Positions 18,301 through 26,805 are shown, counted from the first letter of the stretch. The stretch is DNA of 64,000 nt from JAGQOZ01 sp041399205 (GCA_041399205.1 JAWKTK010000017.1:1-64000); one strand, 5' to 3'. Translations and numbers: made by a program. Notes: a model not told the origin generated them from the sequence alone.

Positions 18301-18553
18301 TGGTCAAGTCAGTGGCGTCGTCCGTCAAGTGCCAGCCATCTAGCGAAACAGCTTGAGTATCCGGATTATAGATTTCAATCCAATCGGAAAAATCGCCGTC
18401 GACGTCGGCAAGTGTGGACGCATTGATCGCCTGGAATTCGGTGATCAGCGGATCGGCCGCCAGCAGCAGACGATCTTCCATTTGTTCTGTTTGAAATATT
18501 CGCCGAGTTCGACCTTGTTTAGACACACGCATGTTTCGCTTTTTTGCTGCCAT
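12338..18553 (-). CDS. Giant secreted protein: lamin-tail, CotH kinase-like, chitobiase-C and dockerin domains
   Basis: A 2071-aa protein from the ATG at 18553 (AGGAAGG five to six bases upstream). Near the N-terminus QTEQMEDRLLLAA resembles the planctomycete LEPR-XLL export signature. Then come a lamin-tail domain (about 35-140; SDWIEIYNPDTQAVSLDGW), a lectin-like region, a chitobiase-C-type Ig fold (RYTLDGSEPT), a CotH-like kinase region (NQFAYALSNNIGRW, GVYVLVERIKPDPGRLD), a second chitobiase-C (IYYTTDGSDP), three more lamin-tail domains and a C-terminal dockerin-like calcium region (GDFDGSGQVDAVDLNLLL, GDWNGDGDFTSQDF). CotH proteins phosphorylate spore-coat proteins in Bacillus; the target here is unknown. 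Probably a cell-surface or exported protein. Confidence 0.88.
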   Translation of the reverse strand: MAAKKRNMRVSKQGRTRRIFQTEQMEDRLLLAADPLITEFQAINASTLADVDGDFSDWIEIYNPDTQAVSLDGWHLTDDATDLTKWQFPAGAELAAGQYNLVFASGKDKSDGGQIHTNFRLSGDGEFLALVRPDGTISQSFDTVPAQREDYSYGLAPGREVSTLIQEDAAMNALVPTDDSLSDAWTRANFNDASWTAATNGAGYEILRSGFEEVEEFDGPLSDRWTVDDPGESNISLADGQLIMDVPAGVIMESDDRGTAPAVFYPIPEYPDEPGVPVASWEIITSITQTSSGRGATGIVVFDGESNVPVLKLQYSSRLRFEMQANDSRVDSVTRSSRNEYSLRLVRDGANRTWTGYYRTDVADPWELVAELQDGSEDAPNIRDPQVGLFTDAPSLDMTANFQNMRFVVPDEAPVYGSRTNLDLSESMHNVNSSVFLRFPFTVDTNPQLWDQLSFSTRFDDGFRAYLNGTLVAERNSPLPPAPPAPDVVAWNATAVGTHGATAGLIPTERFDLTEFLDQLQVGQNVLAIHGLNIEAADRDFFFDARLNATTFVPNAVQFFTSATPGEANSVPAAPAPLVLGPQGVFFGSTVVELALPQPSAALQIRYTLDGSEPTAESILYTAPFQLTQSALVQARVFDTSDSPLEPSPISSGTYLAMEAELQGRDSDIPIMVIDTMTNRFLPDASNDLTTVGVAAFEVSQATGRASLGGVMDYLGRGGVRDRGSSTAGQAKPNMTFETWGAAGTTKDDDANIPLLGLSADSDWVLHAPFSFDRAMIRNQFAYALSNNIGRWAPRTRAVEVYLNRNDTIVGERDYMGVYVLVERIKPDPGRLDIDAITPEDNAEPDISGGYVWKIDRADPDAPGFTAGGLTLNWVHPKSPASRSARGDQKATREQQSWVVNYLGEMATALRDPDISDPEGYSKYADVDSWVDHHLLSVLMDDVDAFALSAYVFKDRDGKVEMGPAWDFDRSMESLDDRDDDPSRWGGSGNSNFFTRGWYTQAFRDPGFWQRYVDRWTEFRRTELSNQSIDALIDKLAGEIAEAQERNYEATVNRAVRPRSSSSYSSGKLNGTWQGEVEHMRVWLHERLAFMDSTFTGAPRYLLDGEYVPLVNEQTGNALVGITATPGQRIEIRGPIQEVLDDTVLVSGDIGTTVGRIFSPSDNALGTDWTQIGFDDSSWLAGPMGVGFGGFEELVRTEFNPVEDGTTTMVRIPFQIDNVQSLADNRLTLRMRYDDGFVAYINGQEVARSNLRDDELAWDSRASTRRNSDAEVFEPYDISEFYSALVEGENVLAIRGINSSASSNDMLIAPELVSSEVSIGHNPQARIYYTTDGSDPRGPDGMPSATAQQLAFGEAIVAEKNTRIIARHFDDETYRGDESRIVLTDWSGTLEYNIIVEPPTVTISEINYNPAPVSAAEAAAGFTNQDFEFVELHNYGNVSANLTGVRITGGIEFDFDSVTDPQLLPGTGLLVANREAFELRYSEGLPNMVVLGEYSGSLDNAGDRIHIEAGTGETLFEVEYDDNDPWSALADGLGGTLDVRNTSFPAGSSSKWYQWTTANHIWQGTPGGFAENQQPVVINEVVTNPAGPNGSDAIELLNLSNAAINIGGWYLSDTDNDLAKYRIPGNTVLAPGATVVFNQAQFGFGLSGTSGDEVWLTQLDSDGQVVTFMDRIEFGASLEGESIGRFPNGTGRTVRLSTPSLGQVNANPTSGPVLISEVQYHAVVSDAALAVDPGIGESDLEFIEIYNPTATGVDLSKWQIRGGVDFEFPMDAELPAGRTAIILRFNPDDPENARRLAAFEAQYGLANGNYLRFGGYGGSLGNSYDLLQLEQSVALDDNNPDLISFLLMDEVLYDDLAPWPTTADGQGASLQRTQGVGSLAASFTAGTPSPGSIGDSVLGDFDGSGQVDAVDLNLLLAALRNPQFDPTYDVTQDGQLNGDDRDAMVESILGIEYGDSNLDGVFDSQDLVLVFQYEEYEDGVSQNSIWQSGDWNGDGDFTSQDFVVAFQRSNYVANSLRFAEPASSVTSHSMASSAESPGVHPSDRVASVRWQDMAFAAWGDDDDNRAKSNKK

Positions 18554-18686
18554 ACCGACCTTCCTATCAACCAACGGGGAATCGCCTCACGAATGCCACT
18601 TCTCTGGCGCCCTAGTTTTCGGTGCGCATTGCGAGCGATATTCTACAGAACGTTCCGCAAAATGCGAAAAACTTATGACGATTTCG

Positions 18687-19409
18687 TTAAGATTTTGACC
18701 GAACCGTCGATGGTGTGTTCAACAGTCCAAGCCAGTCGACCTGCGCCAGCGAATCCAGATTGTTCCACTGTGTTGTGGCCAGGACGGGAGCGTCGCAACG
18801 GACTTGCAGTTCTTGCGCGTTGCTGGTCAGGCTGGGGTCGGCTTGCGAGTCGATGGGACGAGTTTGGTTGAGCACAACGCCTGCCACGGGAAGTCCCGGG
18901 CCAAAGTGCCGAGCGGTCATCAAAGTTTGCAGCGTCTGATTGATAACACCGATTTCATTCGAAGCGACGATCAACAGCGGCAGGTTTAGATCTCGAGCTA
19001 AATCGGCACAGTAATAACGGTCGCCCAGCGGAGACAGAAGACCACCGGCTCCTTCGACCAAGACGAATTCATAGTCTTGCCACGCGTGCAGGCCGTGGCG
19101 AAGCAAGGCTTCATCCAGTTCGCGGCCTTCGTGCCGAGCGGCCAAATGAGGCGCAACGGGCGTACGGAACGCTTGCGGGCAAACCTCGTCCAGCGTTTGC
19201 GGACAACCCGCCGCTTGCCACAACTGCCACGCGTCCTCGGGCACCCATTCGCCGTTCTGCTGTACCAAACCGCTGGCGGCCGGTTTGTAAACGCCAACTC
19301 GAACACCTTGGCTAACCAGGTTTCTGGCAATTCCAGCAGCGACCTGAGTTTTTCCCACTCCGGTGTTGGTACCGGTGATGAAGATCCCGCGAGTGATTTT
19401 TTTGGTCAT
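18687..19409 (-). CDS. bioD: Dethiobiotin synthetase
   Basis: A 240-aa protein from the ATG at 19409 (MTKKITRG); an upstream extension lacks family similarity. The P-loop GTNTGVGKT at about 13-21, KPAASG (switch region binding the diaminopelargonate) and VEGAGGLLSPL at about 120 are the BioD signatures. The enzyme forms the ureido ring of dethiobiotin from 7,8-diaminononanoate, CO2 and ATP. No other biotin genes are in the window; the gene is divergent from aguB, with the start codons 113 bp apart, and ends 134 bases from the giant secreted protein gene. Confidence 0.92.
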   Translation of the reverse strand: MTKKITRGIFITGTNTGVGKTQVAAGIARNLVSQGVRVGVYKPAASGLVQQNGEWVPEDAWQLWQAAGCPQTLDEVCPQAFRTPVAPHLAARHEGRELDEALLRHGLHAWQDYEFVLVEGAGGLLSPLGDRYYCADLARDLNLPLLIVASNEIGVINQTLQTLMTARHFGPGLPVAGVVLNQTRPIDSQADPSLTSNAQELQVRCDAPVLATTQWNNLDSLAQVDWLGLLNTPSTVRSKS

Positions 19410-19522
19410 GCGTTTCCATCCAAGCCTTCTCAATGGCCCGCGGTTGGCGTATCTTTGCGACAGCCATCCCGTTCTGTTTTTTTCCTTCTGCAGTGTGGTC
19501 CAATCAAGCCAGGAATTCAAGA

Positions 19523-20398
19523 ATGTCTACCGTTCCGGTTTCGTTAATTCAGATGACTTGTTCAGGCAATAAGTCAGACAATGTTGACAAGGCGGTACAG
19601 CGAATTCGACAAGCCGCTTCGCAAGGAGCGAAAATTGTCTGTCTGCAAGAGTTGTTTGCTTCGCTCTATTTTTGCCAATCCGAAGATCACGCTCAGTTTG
19701 ATTTGGCCGAATCGATTCCTGGACCAACTTCGCAGGTGTTGGCCCAAGTCGCCGCCGAAGAAAAAATTGTGTTGGTGACATCGTTATTCGAACGACGCGC
19801 GCCTGGACTGTATCACAACACTGCCGTGGTGTTTGATCAAGATGGTTCGACCGCCGGCATCTATCGCAAGATGCACATTCCAGACGATCCCAACTACTAC
19901 GAAAAGTTCTTCTTCACGCCCGGAGACTTGGGCTTCAAATGCATTCCCACAAGTTACGGGAAAATTGGCGTCTGCATTTGTTGGGATCAATGGTTCCCCG
20001 AAGCAGCTCGTTTGACCGCGTTGCACGGTGCCGAGATTCTGTTCTATCCCACGGCCATCGGTTGGCTGCTAGAGGAAAAGGACACGTTTGGTCAAAGTCA
20101 ATGGTCGGCTTGGGAGACCATGATGCGCAGCCATGCCATTGCCAACGGCGTGTTTGTGTGTGCGCCGAATCGAGTTGGTGTGGAGGGCGGAATTCAGTTT
20201 TGGGGCGCTTCGTTTGTGTCCGATCCAAACGGCAATATTTTGTATCGCGCGTCGCACGAACAAGAAGAGATTGTGTCGGTCGAATGCAATCTAGCGCAGA
20301 TTGATGTCGTTCGCACACATTGGCCCTTTCTGCGAGATCGTCGAATTGACGCATACGGTGGATTGGTAAAAAGGTACTTGGGCAATGAATCAGAATAG
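19523..20398 (+). CDS. aguB: N-carbamoylputrescine amidase
   Basis: A 291-aa nitrilase-superfamily enzyme. The triad is visible: glutamate in LQELFASLYF at about 43, lysine in YRKMHIPDD at about 119, cysteine in GVCICWDQWFPEAAR at about 156. YYEKFFFTPGD and the late LRDRRIDAYG are typical for AguB. The ATG at 19523 has AGGA eight bases upstream. It converts N-carbamoylputrescine to putrescine, CO2 and ammonia. Its end overlaps the start of aguA by 14 bases, so the two are translated together. Confidence 0.93.
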   Translation: MSTVPVSLIQMTCSGNKSDNVDKAVQRIRQAASQGAKIVCLQELFASLYFCQSEDHAQFDLAESIPGPTSQVLAQVAAEEKIVLVTSLFERRAPGLYHNTAVVFDQDGSTAGIYRKMHIPDDPNYYEKFFFTPGDLGFKCIPTSYGKIGVCICWDQWFPEAARLTALHGAEILFYPTAIGWLLEEKDTFGQSQWSAWETMMRSHAIANGVFVCAPNRVGVEGGIQFWGASFVSDPNGNILYRASHEQEEIVSVECNLAQIDVVRTHWPFLRDRRIDAYGGLVKRYLGNESE

Positions 20399-21452
20399 CA
20401 CGTTCGACGACAATGACTTTCCTGCCACGGAATCTCCGGCGGAATTAGGTTATCGCTGGCCGGCCGAATGGGAGCCGCAGCAAGCAACCTGGCTGTCATG
20501 GCCCAGAAATCCGGAAACATGGCCCGGCGCGTTTGACGCTGCCGTGGAAGAATATGCCCATTTTGCCAAAGTAGTGGCCGAGTTTCAGGAAGTCCACATC
20601 TTGGCAGGCGGCGACGCCGTGATGGAATCCGCCGCCGCGCATATGGAAGGCATTCCGCAGGTCCATCTGCATGAAATTCCAACCAATGATTCGTGGATTC
20701 GAGATCACGGGCCCATTTTTTTGACTTCGCAGGATGAACAGATCCAGCCCGCATTGATTGATTGGCGCTACAACGCTTGGGGCGGCAAGTATCCTCCGTT
20801 CACCAATGACGACAAAGTGCCGGAACGAATCGCCATGGCGGAAGATCGGCGTCGGTTCGCATCGCATTTGATCATTGAAGGCGGTGCCATCGAAACGAAT
20901 GGACACGGTTTGTTGATGACCACATCTTCCTGTGTCATGAATCCGAATCGCAATCCCAACGTGTTGCAATCAGAAATCGAAGAAGCGTTTCGCGACTTTT
21001 TAAACATTGACCAGATTCTGTGGCTGGGTGGCGAAATTGCGGGTGACGACACCGACGGACACATCGATCAGTTGGCTCGCTTTGTAAATCCCCACACCGT
21101 GGTTTATGCGACCGATGGTTCGCTGGATTTGGAAGCGAACCGATCTGTCATCGAACAAGCCGAAACCAAGCTTGGAAAGCTGACCGCCGTACCGTTGCCG
21201 ATGCCCAGCCCCAAGACGTTTCAAGGGATGCGACTTCCGGCCAGCTACGCGAATTTTTTGCTGGTCAACGGTGGCGTCTTGGTGCCCGCCTTTCATGATT
21301 CGCACGATGAACAGGCTGCTTCGATCTTACGCGAGTTCTTTCCAGATCGCCGAGTGGTCAGTGTGCCATCACTGTCGTTGGTAGTGGGACTCGGTTCGCT
21401 CCACTGTCTATCGCAGCAAGAACCACTGGCCGTGCTGCCGAATCCGGCGTAA
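20385..21452 (+). CDS. aguA: Agmatine deiminase
   Basis: A 355-aa protein of the peptidyl-arginine-deiminase fold. Signatures: PAEWEPQQATWLSWP, NDSWIRDHGP (catalytic Asp), EGGAIETNG, DDTDGHIDQLARF (catalytic His) and GLGSLHCLSQQEP near the end with the nucleophilic cysteine at about 343. It converts agmatine to N-carbamoylputrescine and ammonia, the step before AguB. The usual GGGGIHC is GLGSLHC here, a mild variation. It overlaps aguB by 14 bases. Confidence 0.93.
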   Translation: MNQNSTFDDNDFPATESPAELGYRWPAEWEPQQATWLSWPRNPETWPGAFDAAVEEYAHFAKVVAEFQEVHILAGGDAVMESAAAHMEGIPQVHLHEIPTNDSWIRDHGPIFLTSQDEQIQPALIDWRYNAWGGKYPPFTNDDKVPERIAMAEDRRRFASHLIIEGGAIETNGHGLLMTTSSCVMNPNRNPNVLQSEIEEAFRDFLNIDQILWLGGEIAGDDTDGHIDQLARFVNPHTVVYATDGSLDLEANRSVIEQAETKLGKLTAVPLPMPSPKTFQGMRLPASYANFLLVNGGVLVPAFHDSHDEQAASILREFFPDRRVVSVPSLSLVVGLGSLHCLSQQEPLAVLPNPA

Positions 21453-21624
21453 GTTGGTCTTCATAGTCACCACGCATTTCTTCTGGCTGGTGGCAGGCAG
21501 TTGTCCTGTAGCCGCCATTTTCGTTGGAGCTGCGGGCCCGGTCGAGCGAACGGAGAGTCATTTGTTACCGATCGAGACGGCCTCGGCGATGACTAAATTC
21601 GCGGCTTGAGTGTTCCAGCGTGAA

Positions 21625-21690
21625 CTACGCGAATGAGGGGAAAGCATGCAACGCTACGTTTTGATTCTCGGTTTTGGGAACCGTCGCCAT
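21625..21690 (-). pseudogene. Truncated start of a paralogue of the ECF sigma-fusion gene
   Basis: The 21-codon frame starts MATVPKTENQ, close to MTTATRTDNQ at the start of the sigma-fusion protein, and is preceded by the same leader, ribosome site (AGGAGAG) and promoter boxes. It stops after 21 codons and no sigma domains follow downstream. The paralogue's body has been lost, leaving the leader and N-terminus. Confidence 0.55.
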
Positions 21691-21925
21691 GGCACTCTCC
21701 TGTAGAGCTAGTTTGATTCTGGCAATCCGTCCTCGTCGCGGAATGCAATGATTAGTCCGCTACCGCCTGAAGGCGGGACTACAAACTGGGATCTACGATC
21801 AAAACAAGCTATTGCTGTCCGACTTGGTAGGTAGTGCGACCATTATGTCCAGTCGGGCGCAGTTTTTGCGAATCTATTTGGAATTCCAATCACTCGCCTG
21901 TTAAAAAACCCCTTCTGGACGCTGA
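21679..21925 (-). repeat. Duplicated upstream region of the sigma-fusion gene, copy B
   Basis: It matches 11759-12010 on the same strand. Identity is highest across the gatcaaaacaagcta and taggtagtgcgaccattatg blocks and weaker at 21730-21790, where an extra hairpin-like ctaccgcctgaaggcggga sits. The rest of 21453-22147 holds no gene. Confidence 0.6.
21842..21872 (-). promoter_or_regulatory. Candidate promoter shared with the sigma-fusion gene
   Basis: TTCGCA, 19 bases, CATAAT on the minus strand, the same arrangement as at 11924-11954. It now drives only the truncated remnant. Confidence 0.35.
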
Positions 21926-22147
21926 AAACAAAATCGCTTTATTCGCCGAGTGGGCCCGACGGACCAGCCGGGAAACGGCGTTCCATGACATTCTGGACCG
22001 ACCGATCAGGTTAGAATTCGAGTCGCCACTCAGACGCACGCGGTATTGCACAGCCCAACAAAAGCATGGACGATTCATGCGATATGAGCTTAAGCTTTTC
22101 TGTTAGCCGTTTTGAATATGGTATGATGGTTTACGGTCGAAGGTGTA

Positions 22148-22612
22148 TTGAATTTGAGCAACGATAACCCATTTCAATCACCTGAATCAACAAGCCAGGA
22201 AAGGCCACGAAGCAGCCTTATTCGACCGGTACTCATTTGGCTTGCAGGTCTTTACAGTGTTGCGCCCTTATTATTGGGGGTATCAGCGTTCTACAGAGCG
22301 TTAACCGACCCAATCGTGAATCATTCTGCAATAATCGGCTTCTTGGGCTATTTCCCGATGGGGATTTTTACCTCGTTGTGCTTTTGGCGTGCCATTACGA
22401 AGCGAGAGTCTTGGTGTTCCATTGTTCTGACATTGTTTTACGGCGTTTCAGGTTGCATATGCATCATAACGTTGCGTGAAGAAGGTGTTTGGAACACAAG
22501 TTTCCGGAATGTTGCCTTGGTTATCGGTTGCGGTAATTTCACTGTCGCGGCAATCTTAGCCAAATACTTTGTTCTTGGTAAACGGAAAAACGTATCGTCC
22601 AATGGTGATTGA
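22148..22612 (+). CDS. Small membrane protein with NPFQSP N-terminus
   Basis: A 154-aa protein with about four hydrophobic segments (VLIWLAGLYSVAPLLLG, IIGFLGYFPMGIFTSL, IVLTLFYGVSGCICII, VALVIGCGNFTVAAIL). The N-terminal DNPFQSP motif is frequent at the start of small planctomycete membrane proteins, which supports the reading. The start is a TTG (22148) with AAGG close upstream; a second TTG two codons later would also fit. Function unknown. The next gene has the same motif and length, so the two may be distant paralogues. Confidence 0.65.
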   Translation: MNLSNDNPFQSPESTSQERPRSSLIRPVLIWLAGLYSVAPLLLGVSAFYRALTDPIVNHSAIIGFLGYFPMGIFTSLCFWRAITKRESWCSIVLTLFYGVSGCICIITLREEGVWNTSFRNVALVIGCGNFTVAAILAKYFVLGKRKNVSSNGD

Positions 22613-22770
22613 CAGGGTAGCCCCAAGTCGAGAACAGGGTACCAGAACAGATCTTCTGAAGCCAATAATTGCGTTCAACAGGCGAGTCCAGCGAATTGAC
22701 ACATGGCATGGCCGGGCAGAAATGTGGTGTTTTCGACATTCATTTTCTTTCAATACGCAGAGTTGATGAT

Positions 22771-23235
22771 ATGACGCTTTACTTGCGCGAGAATCCGTTT
22801 CAGTCACCGAATGGGAAAAATTTTCGTCGTCAGTCGAAAAGGTGGCGAATTGGTATGGGTGCGATGGGCTGTGCGATCGGATTAAGTGTCGGCGTCATAG
22901 TCGTGGCGATGTCGCCCGACGACCTGTTTTTTCGTTCTTACGATATTTCAATCGTCAATACGATTTCAGTGATCGGATTTGGCTGTGTGGGACTTGCCGC
23001 AGGAATTACAACGAAACATCATTCCGTTGCAACATTATGCGGTACTGTCTTTCTTGCACTTTTGTATGCAAAGCATATTCCTCCTAATGTGCGATGGGTA
23101 TTTCTTTATCTGATAGTTGGATCGCTTTACGGTTGCGCTGGTGGTGTAGCAATTGACGTAGGACTTTTCCTGTTTGAAGTCGTCGCAAGACGCTATTTCA
23201 AAAAACGACGAGCAAAAGACAACAGTTTTCCGTGA
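22771..23235 (+). CDS. Small membrane protein with NPFQSP N-terminus, second copy
   Basis: A 154-aa protein from the ATG at 22771 (MTLYLRENPFQSP); upstream in-frame codons lack any motif. It has four hydrophobic segments (IGMGAMGCAIGLSVGVIVVA, VNTISVIGFGCVGLAAGI, ATLCGTVFLALLYA, VFLYLIVGSLYGCAGGVAI) and a basic tail. It lies 158 bases after the similar gene. The region has lower GC and different codon use from the core genes, consistent with accessory DNA. Function unknown. The 213 bases downstream hold no gene. Confidence 0.65.
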   Translation: MTLYLRENPFQSPNGKNFRRQSKRWRIGMGAMGCAIGLSVGVIVVAMSPDDLFFRSYDISIVNTISVIGFGCVGLAAGITTKHHSVATLCGTVFLALLYAKHIPPNVRWVFLYLIVGSLYGCAGGVAIDVGLFLFEVVARRYFKKRRAKDNSFP

Positions 23236-23448
23236 ATCCGAGTCTTTACGCACTTTTATTGGGTGGAGACAAGGGTGTTAGAAGCTTTGCCGTCCTTAGT
23301 CGGCTTTGCGTATTTGGTTCTCGCAACCGTTTCACGCGGGATCTCTTGACGAATTCTTTTCTCGTGTAACGCGACTGGGATAGATTGACATTGGGCACTT
23401 CAGTGGGAGTCATCGTTCAACATTCGTTGGGCGTTGGCCATCAGCGTC

Positions 23449-26305
23449 TTATTCGCCGGGCAGAATCTGCAGGAGAATCGGCTGGGAAACAGCGTTCCCA
23501 TGTCCTTCGGATTCGACAAACACCCAGCGTTCGGCCGGTTGGACCCACGGTTCGGCTGTGATGAAAATGGTTCGTTCCGTTTGATCGGGCGGAATCAAGA
23601 CTCCGTTCAAACCGGTATTGTCCACAAACACCCCATGAGCCGAATTTACCAAAGCGTCTTCTTTGCCAAAGCTGATTGGACCGTTGGCGTCCATTCGCTG
23701 AATACGAACCTTGGCCGTTACGGTGGTTCCAGGCCGAATCGTCAGTGTCTGCGTTGCCGCACTGTTCGGCGATTGCGCTGCCAATTCGACTGACAGCTTG
23801 GGCGCTGCGTCCTTGACCTTAACTTCGCCCAATGACCCCAATTCTTTGATGACGTGGCGACCGTTGACGTTGGCTGTGGCAGTGACAGTGATCGATTTTG
23901 CGTTGTCGTTTTCGAGTTGACAATTTTCGTCTGCCCAAAGCAAACCCCAAGCTCGTTGGTGTCCCGCTTCGATCACGATGGGAGAAGTCACCGAAATCCC
24001 GTCTGGCACGTTGGTCACGTCCAAGCGAACCTCTCCGTCAAAGCCATCCATGCGATCCAATTGCACTTCGAATTTGCGTCCTGCGCCTGGGTTGACTTCG
24101 ATGGATGGTGACATGAAGCGAACCTGAAAATTGGGACGCGCGGTTCGGAGGGTTAGTTGGTAGCGAAAATCGTCACCAGCAAAGTCTCGAGCGTCCTTGA
24201 TGCGAACCGTGTATTCGCCACTTGTCCGAGCGACAAATTGCAATCGCGAATCCGCGCCCCATTGGCGGCGACTGTCGTCGTCGTTTTCGTAATGCAACGT
24301 AAAGACCGGCAAGCCGTTGGGTACCACGGATTCTGCGGGTGACAGTGGCTGCACAATGTAACATGGTTCGTTCAATGCATGAGCAATCGGTGTAGTGCCA
24401 AAGAAACCAAAACGCGAACCAAAGTTAGGATAGACGTTGAAACCGGAATCGGGGCCACGAGGATAATGGAACAGCTTGACCACTTCCCCGTTGGCATACA
24501 AATACTGATTCAGCTGCATCTCTTCCCAATTGTGCAAACGAAAATCGCCCACCGTCGACGAATCTTTGCCTCGAAACGTAAAGTAGGAATCTCGTACCGC
24601 CTGCAACTTGATTTGCGGAATAGGCTGACCATGTGCGGTGCGAATTTCAATGTGAGAATCCAGGGGCGAACCGTCACGAGCGGCGTTGACTTCGACCATG
24701 ATCGCTTGACCTGCGTTGGCGCTAAATCGAAACCAATCTTCCGCCATCGCTTGATCGTCGGCTTCATTCGCAATGATTCCGGAAATGGTTACCGGCAGTT
24801 CCACCGAATTTGCCAACTCGGCATTGTCGTTCGGTTCTTGTTCCGTGAATTCGCGAATTTCTGCCGATTCGCTGGCGACGTTGTCTTCTGACGAACTAGC
24901 ATCTGCTTCAGCGCCGGTGGCGTCGGAAGGCGAGACCGGCGGGACTTCAAATCGCAAGTCAAAGCGTTCTAACGAACCATTCATGCGGCCGACCAACGCG
25001 AAGTTTCCGTCAGGTGTCAATGTCAGCGACTGAGCATCGTCAGGTTGCCTTTCATATGCGTGCAGCTGAGTTAACGTTTCTGCGTTCCACACTTTCAGCG
25101 TGCGATCGGAAGCCAGCGAAACAATGCGACGGCCATCGGCAGAATAGCGAATACGTTGAATGGCACCTTCGTGGCCGAATCGAGCGATCAGCAGCGGATT
25201 GATTTGCGGAGTGTCGATGGAAACTAGCTGCCATTGGCGAATGCGATTGTCTTCGCCCGCCGCGATGATGTGTTGGCCGTCCGGACTAATGTCAACCGAG
25301 TATTGTTCCTTCAGCGGCTGGCTGAGCGTATCCAGGCGTTCGCCTGTCGCCACGCTCCATACCTTGACCGTGGCATCGGCACTGGCACTGACAAGAACTT
25401 GTCCGTCCGGCGAAAACGCCAAGTCGTAAATCGCTCCGTTGTGTCCGGAAAGTTCACGAACAATCTGCCCGGTCTGCACGTCCCACAATAGAATATTGCG
25501 ATCGTAACTGCCTGTGGCCAGCGTGGTTTGGTTAGGACTGAGCGCCATAGCGTAGATCACGTCTCGATGCCCCGATAGCGTTTTGGCGAGTTTGCCGGAC
25601 GCCAAATTCCAGATTCGCACTTCACCTCGCGAGCCTGTCACTCCTGATGCGGCGAGCAGCTGCGAATCCTGGTTCGCGAACGCCACCGCATGCACCTTGC
25701 CTGGATGGTCATCCCAACGGCGAATTTCCGCCAACGAATCGGCCGAAACCAATTCAACAGTTTGATACCGAGCGACCGCGGCAAATTTTCCGTGCGAAGA
25801 ATAAGCGACGGCGGTGATCGGCTTGGCAGCCAGACTGGCCGGCAACGCGGGCGTGTTCAGCGACGATGTCGAAGCCGTCTGATTGTTCTGCTGGGACAAT
25901 GCGATTTCAGCAGGACGTTTGGCGCCTGCGTCAATCCAAGCTTTCACCACGGCAATATCGAGGTCCTTGGGCGCGGGTTCCTCTTCCGGGCGGCATGATC
26001 GGTTCTTCCTGCCCGGTCATCAATTGAATGAGACGACTTTGTTCGCTGTTTCCGGCAACAATCACCGGGCCATTTTCGCCACCCGCCTGGATCGCTTCCC
26101 AACTGGTGATAATGAATTCACCGTTCACTTCGTCCTGGTTATGACAACCTGCACAATATTTGGTGAAAATCGGTGCTACGTCCGATTGGAAATCCGGGAC
26201 CAGCGAATCGTCAGTGCGTTCGGCTTGAGCGAACGCCGAGCACGCTGCGCCGGCCACGATTAGCAGAAGGCAAAAATTGCGAATCGTAAGAATTGGAAAA
26301 GTCAT
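23449..26305 (-). CDS. Secreted planctomycete cytochrome c-WD40-PPC protein, frameshifted near residue 106
   Basis: Two frames make one protein of about 951 aa. The first part (23-residue signal, then CAGCHNQDEVNGEF, a CxxCH haem site, and GQEEPIMPPGR) is the planctomycete cytochrome c domain. After a shift at about 25985 by one base the frame continues EPAPKDLDIAVVKAWIDAG, the normal end of that domain. Then follow about seven WD40 repeats (LATGSYDRNILLWDVQTGQ, LVSASADATVKVWSV), a pre-peptidase C-terminal-like domain (EQEPNDNAELANSVELP) and Ig-like parts. The total is one base over a multiple of three. Exported, role unknown; WD40-cytochrome fusions are common in planctomycetes. Confidence 0.8.
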
Positions 26306-26371
26306 CAGGAAACTCGAAGCAAACGGACTGCAGAAAAAAACGTCAACATCGTTTCGACGGAGATATGCATT

Positions 26372-26716
26372 TTAACCTGGAGGCCACTTGAGTTGTCGGC
26401 CGCCCATCAGATGAAAATGTAAATGATCTACGGTTTGGCCACCTTCTTGACCACAATTCACGGTCACTCGGTAACCATTCTCTAGCTTTTCGGCGGCGGC
26501 GATGTTTCGAATGGTCAACCAGATATGCCCAATTAGATTGACGTCCTCATCGGAGATGGCGGCGATGGACGGAATCGGCTTTTTGGGAATGACCAAAATG
26601 TGAACCGGTGACTGTGGACTGATGTCTCGAAATGCCAGACACAGATCGTCTTCATACACAATGTCCGCCGGGATTTCTCGATCCACAATCTTGCTAAAGA
26701 GTGTTTTTTCGCTCAT
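26372..26716 (-). CDS. HIT-family nucleotide hydrolase (HinT-like)
   Basis: A 114-aa protein of normal HinT length. It begins LFSKIVDREIPADIVYEDD, contains the helix-strand core ISPQSPVHILVIPKKPI and ends with the histidine triad VDHLHFHLMGGRQL at about 97-109, which cleaves nucleoside phosphoramidates. ATG start. It ends just past the cytochrome-WD40 gene and its upstream side borders the 38-bp repeat array. Confidence 0.92.
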   Translation of the reverse strand: MSEKTLFSKIVDREIPADIVYEDDLCLAFRDISPQSPVHILVIPKKPIPSIAAISDEDVNLIGHIWLTIRNIAAAEKLENGYRVTVNCGQEGGQTVDHLHFHLMGGRQLKWPPG

Positions 26717-26805
26717 GCGAATTCACCTTTCTGTATTTCAAACCAAAGTTTTTAGCCTCCCAGGCAAGCGGTCCATTATCCGCGAAGTTCCCTGCCATGC
26801 AAATC

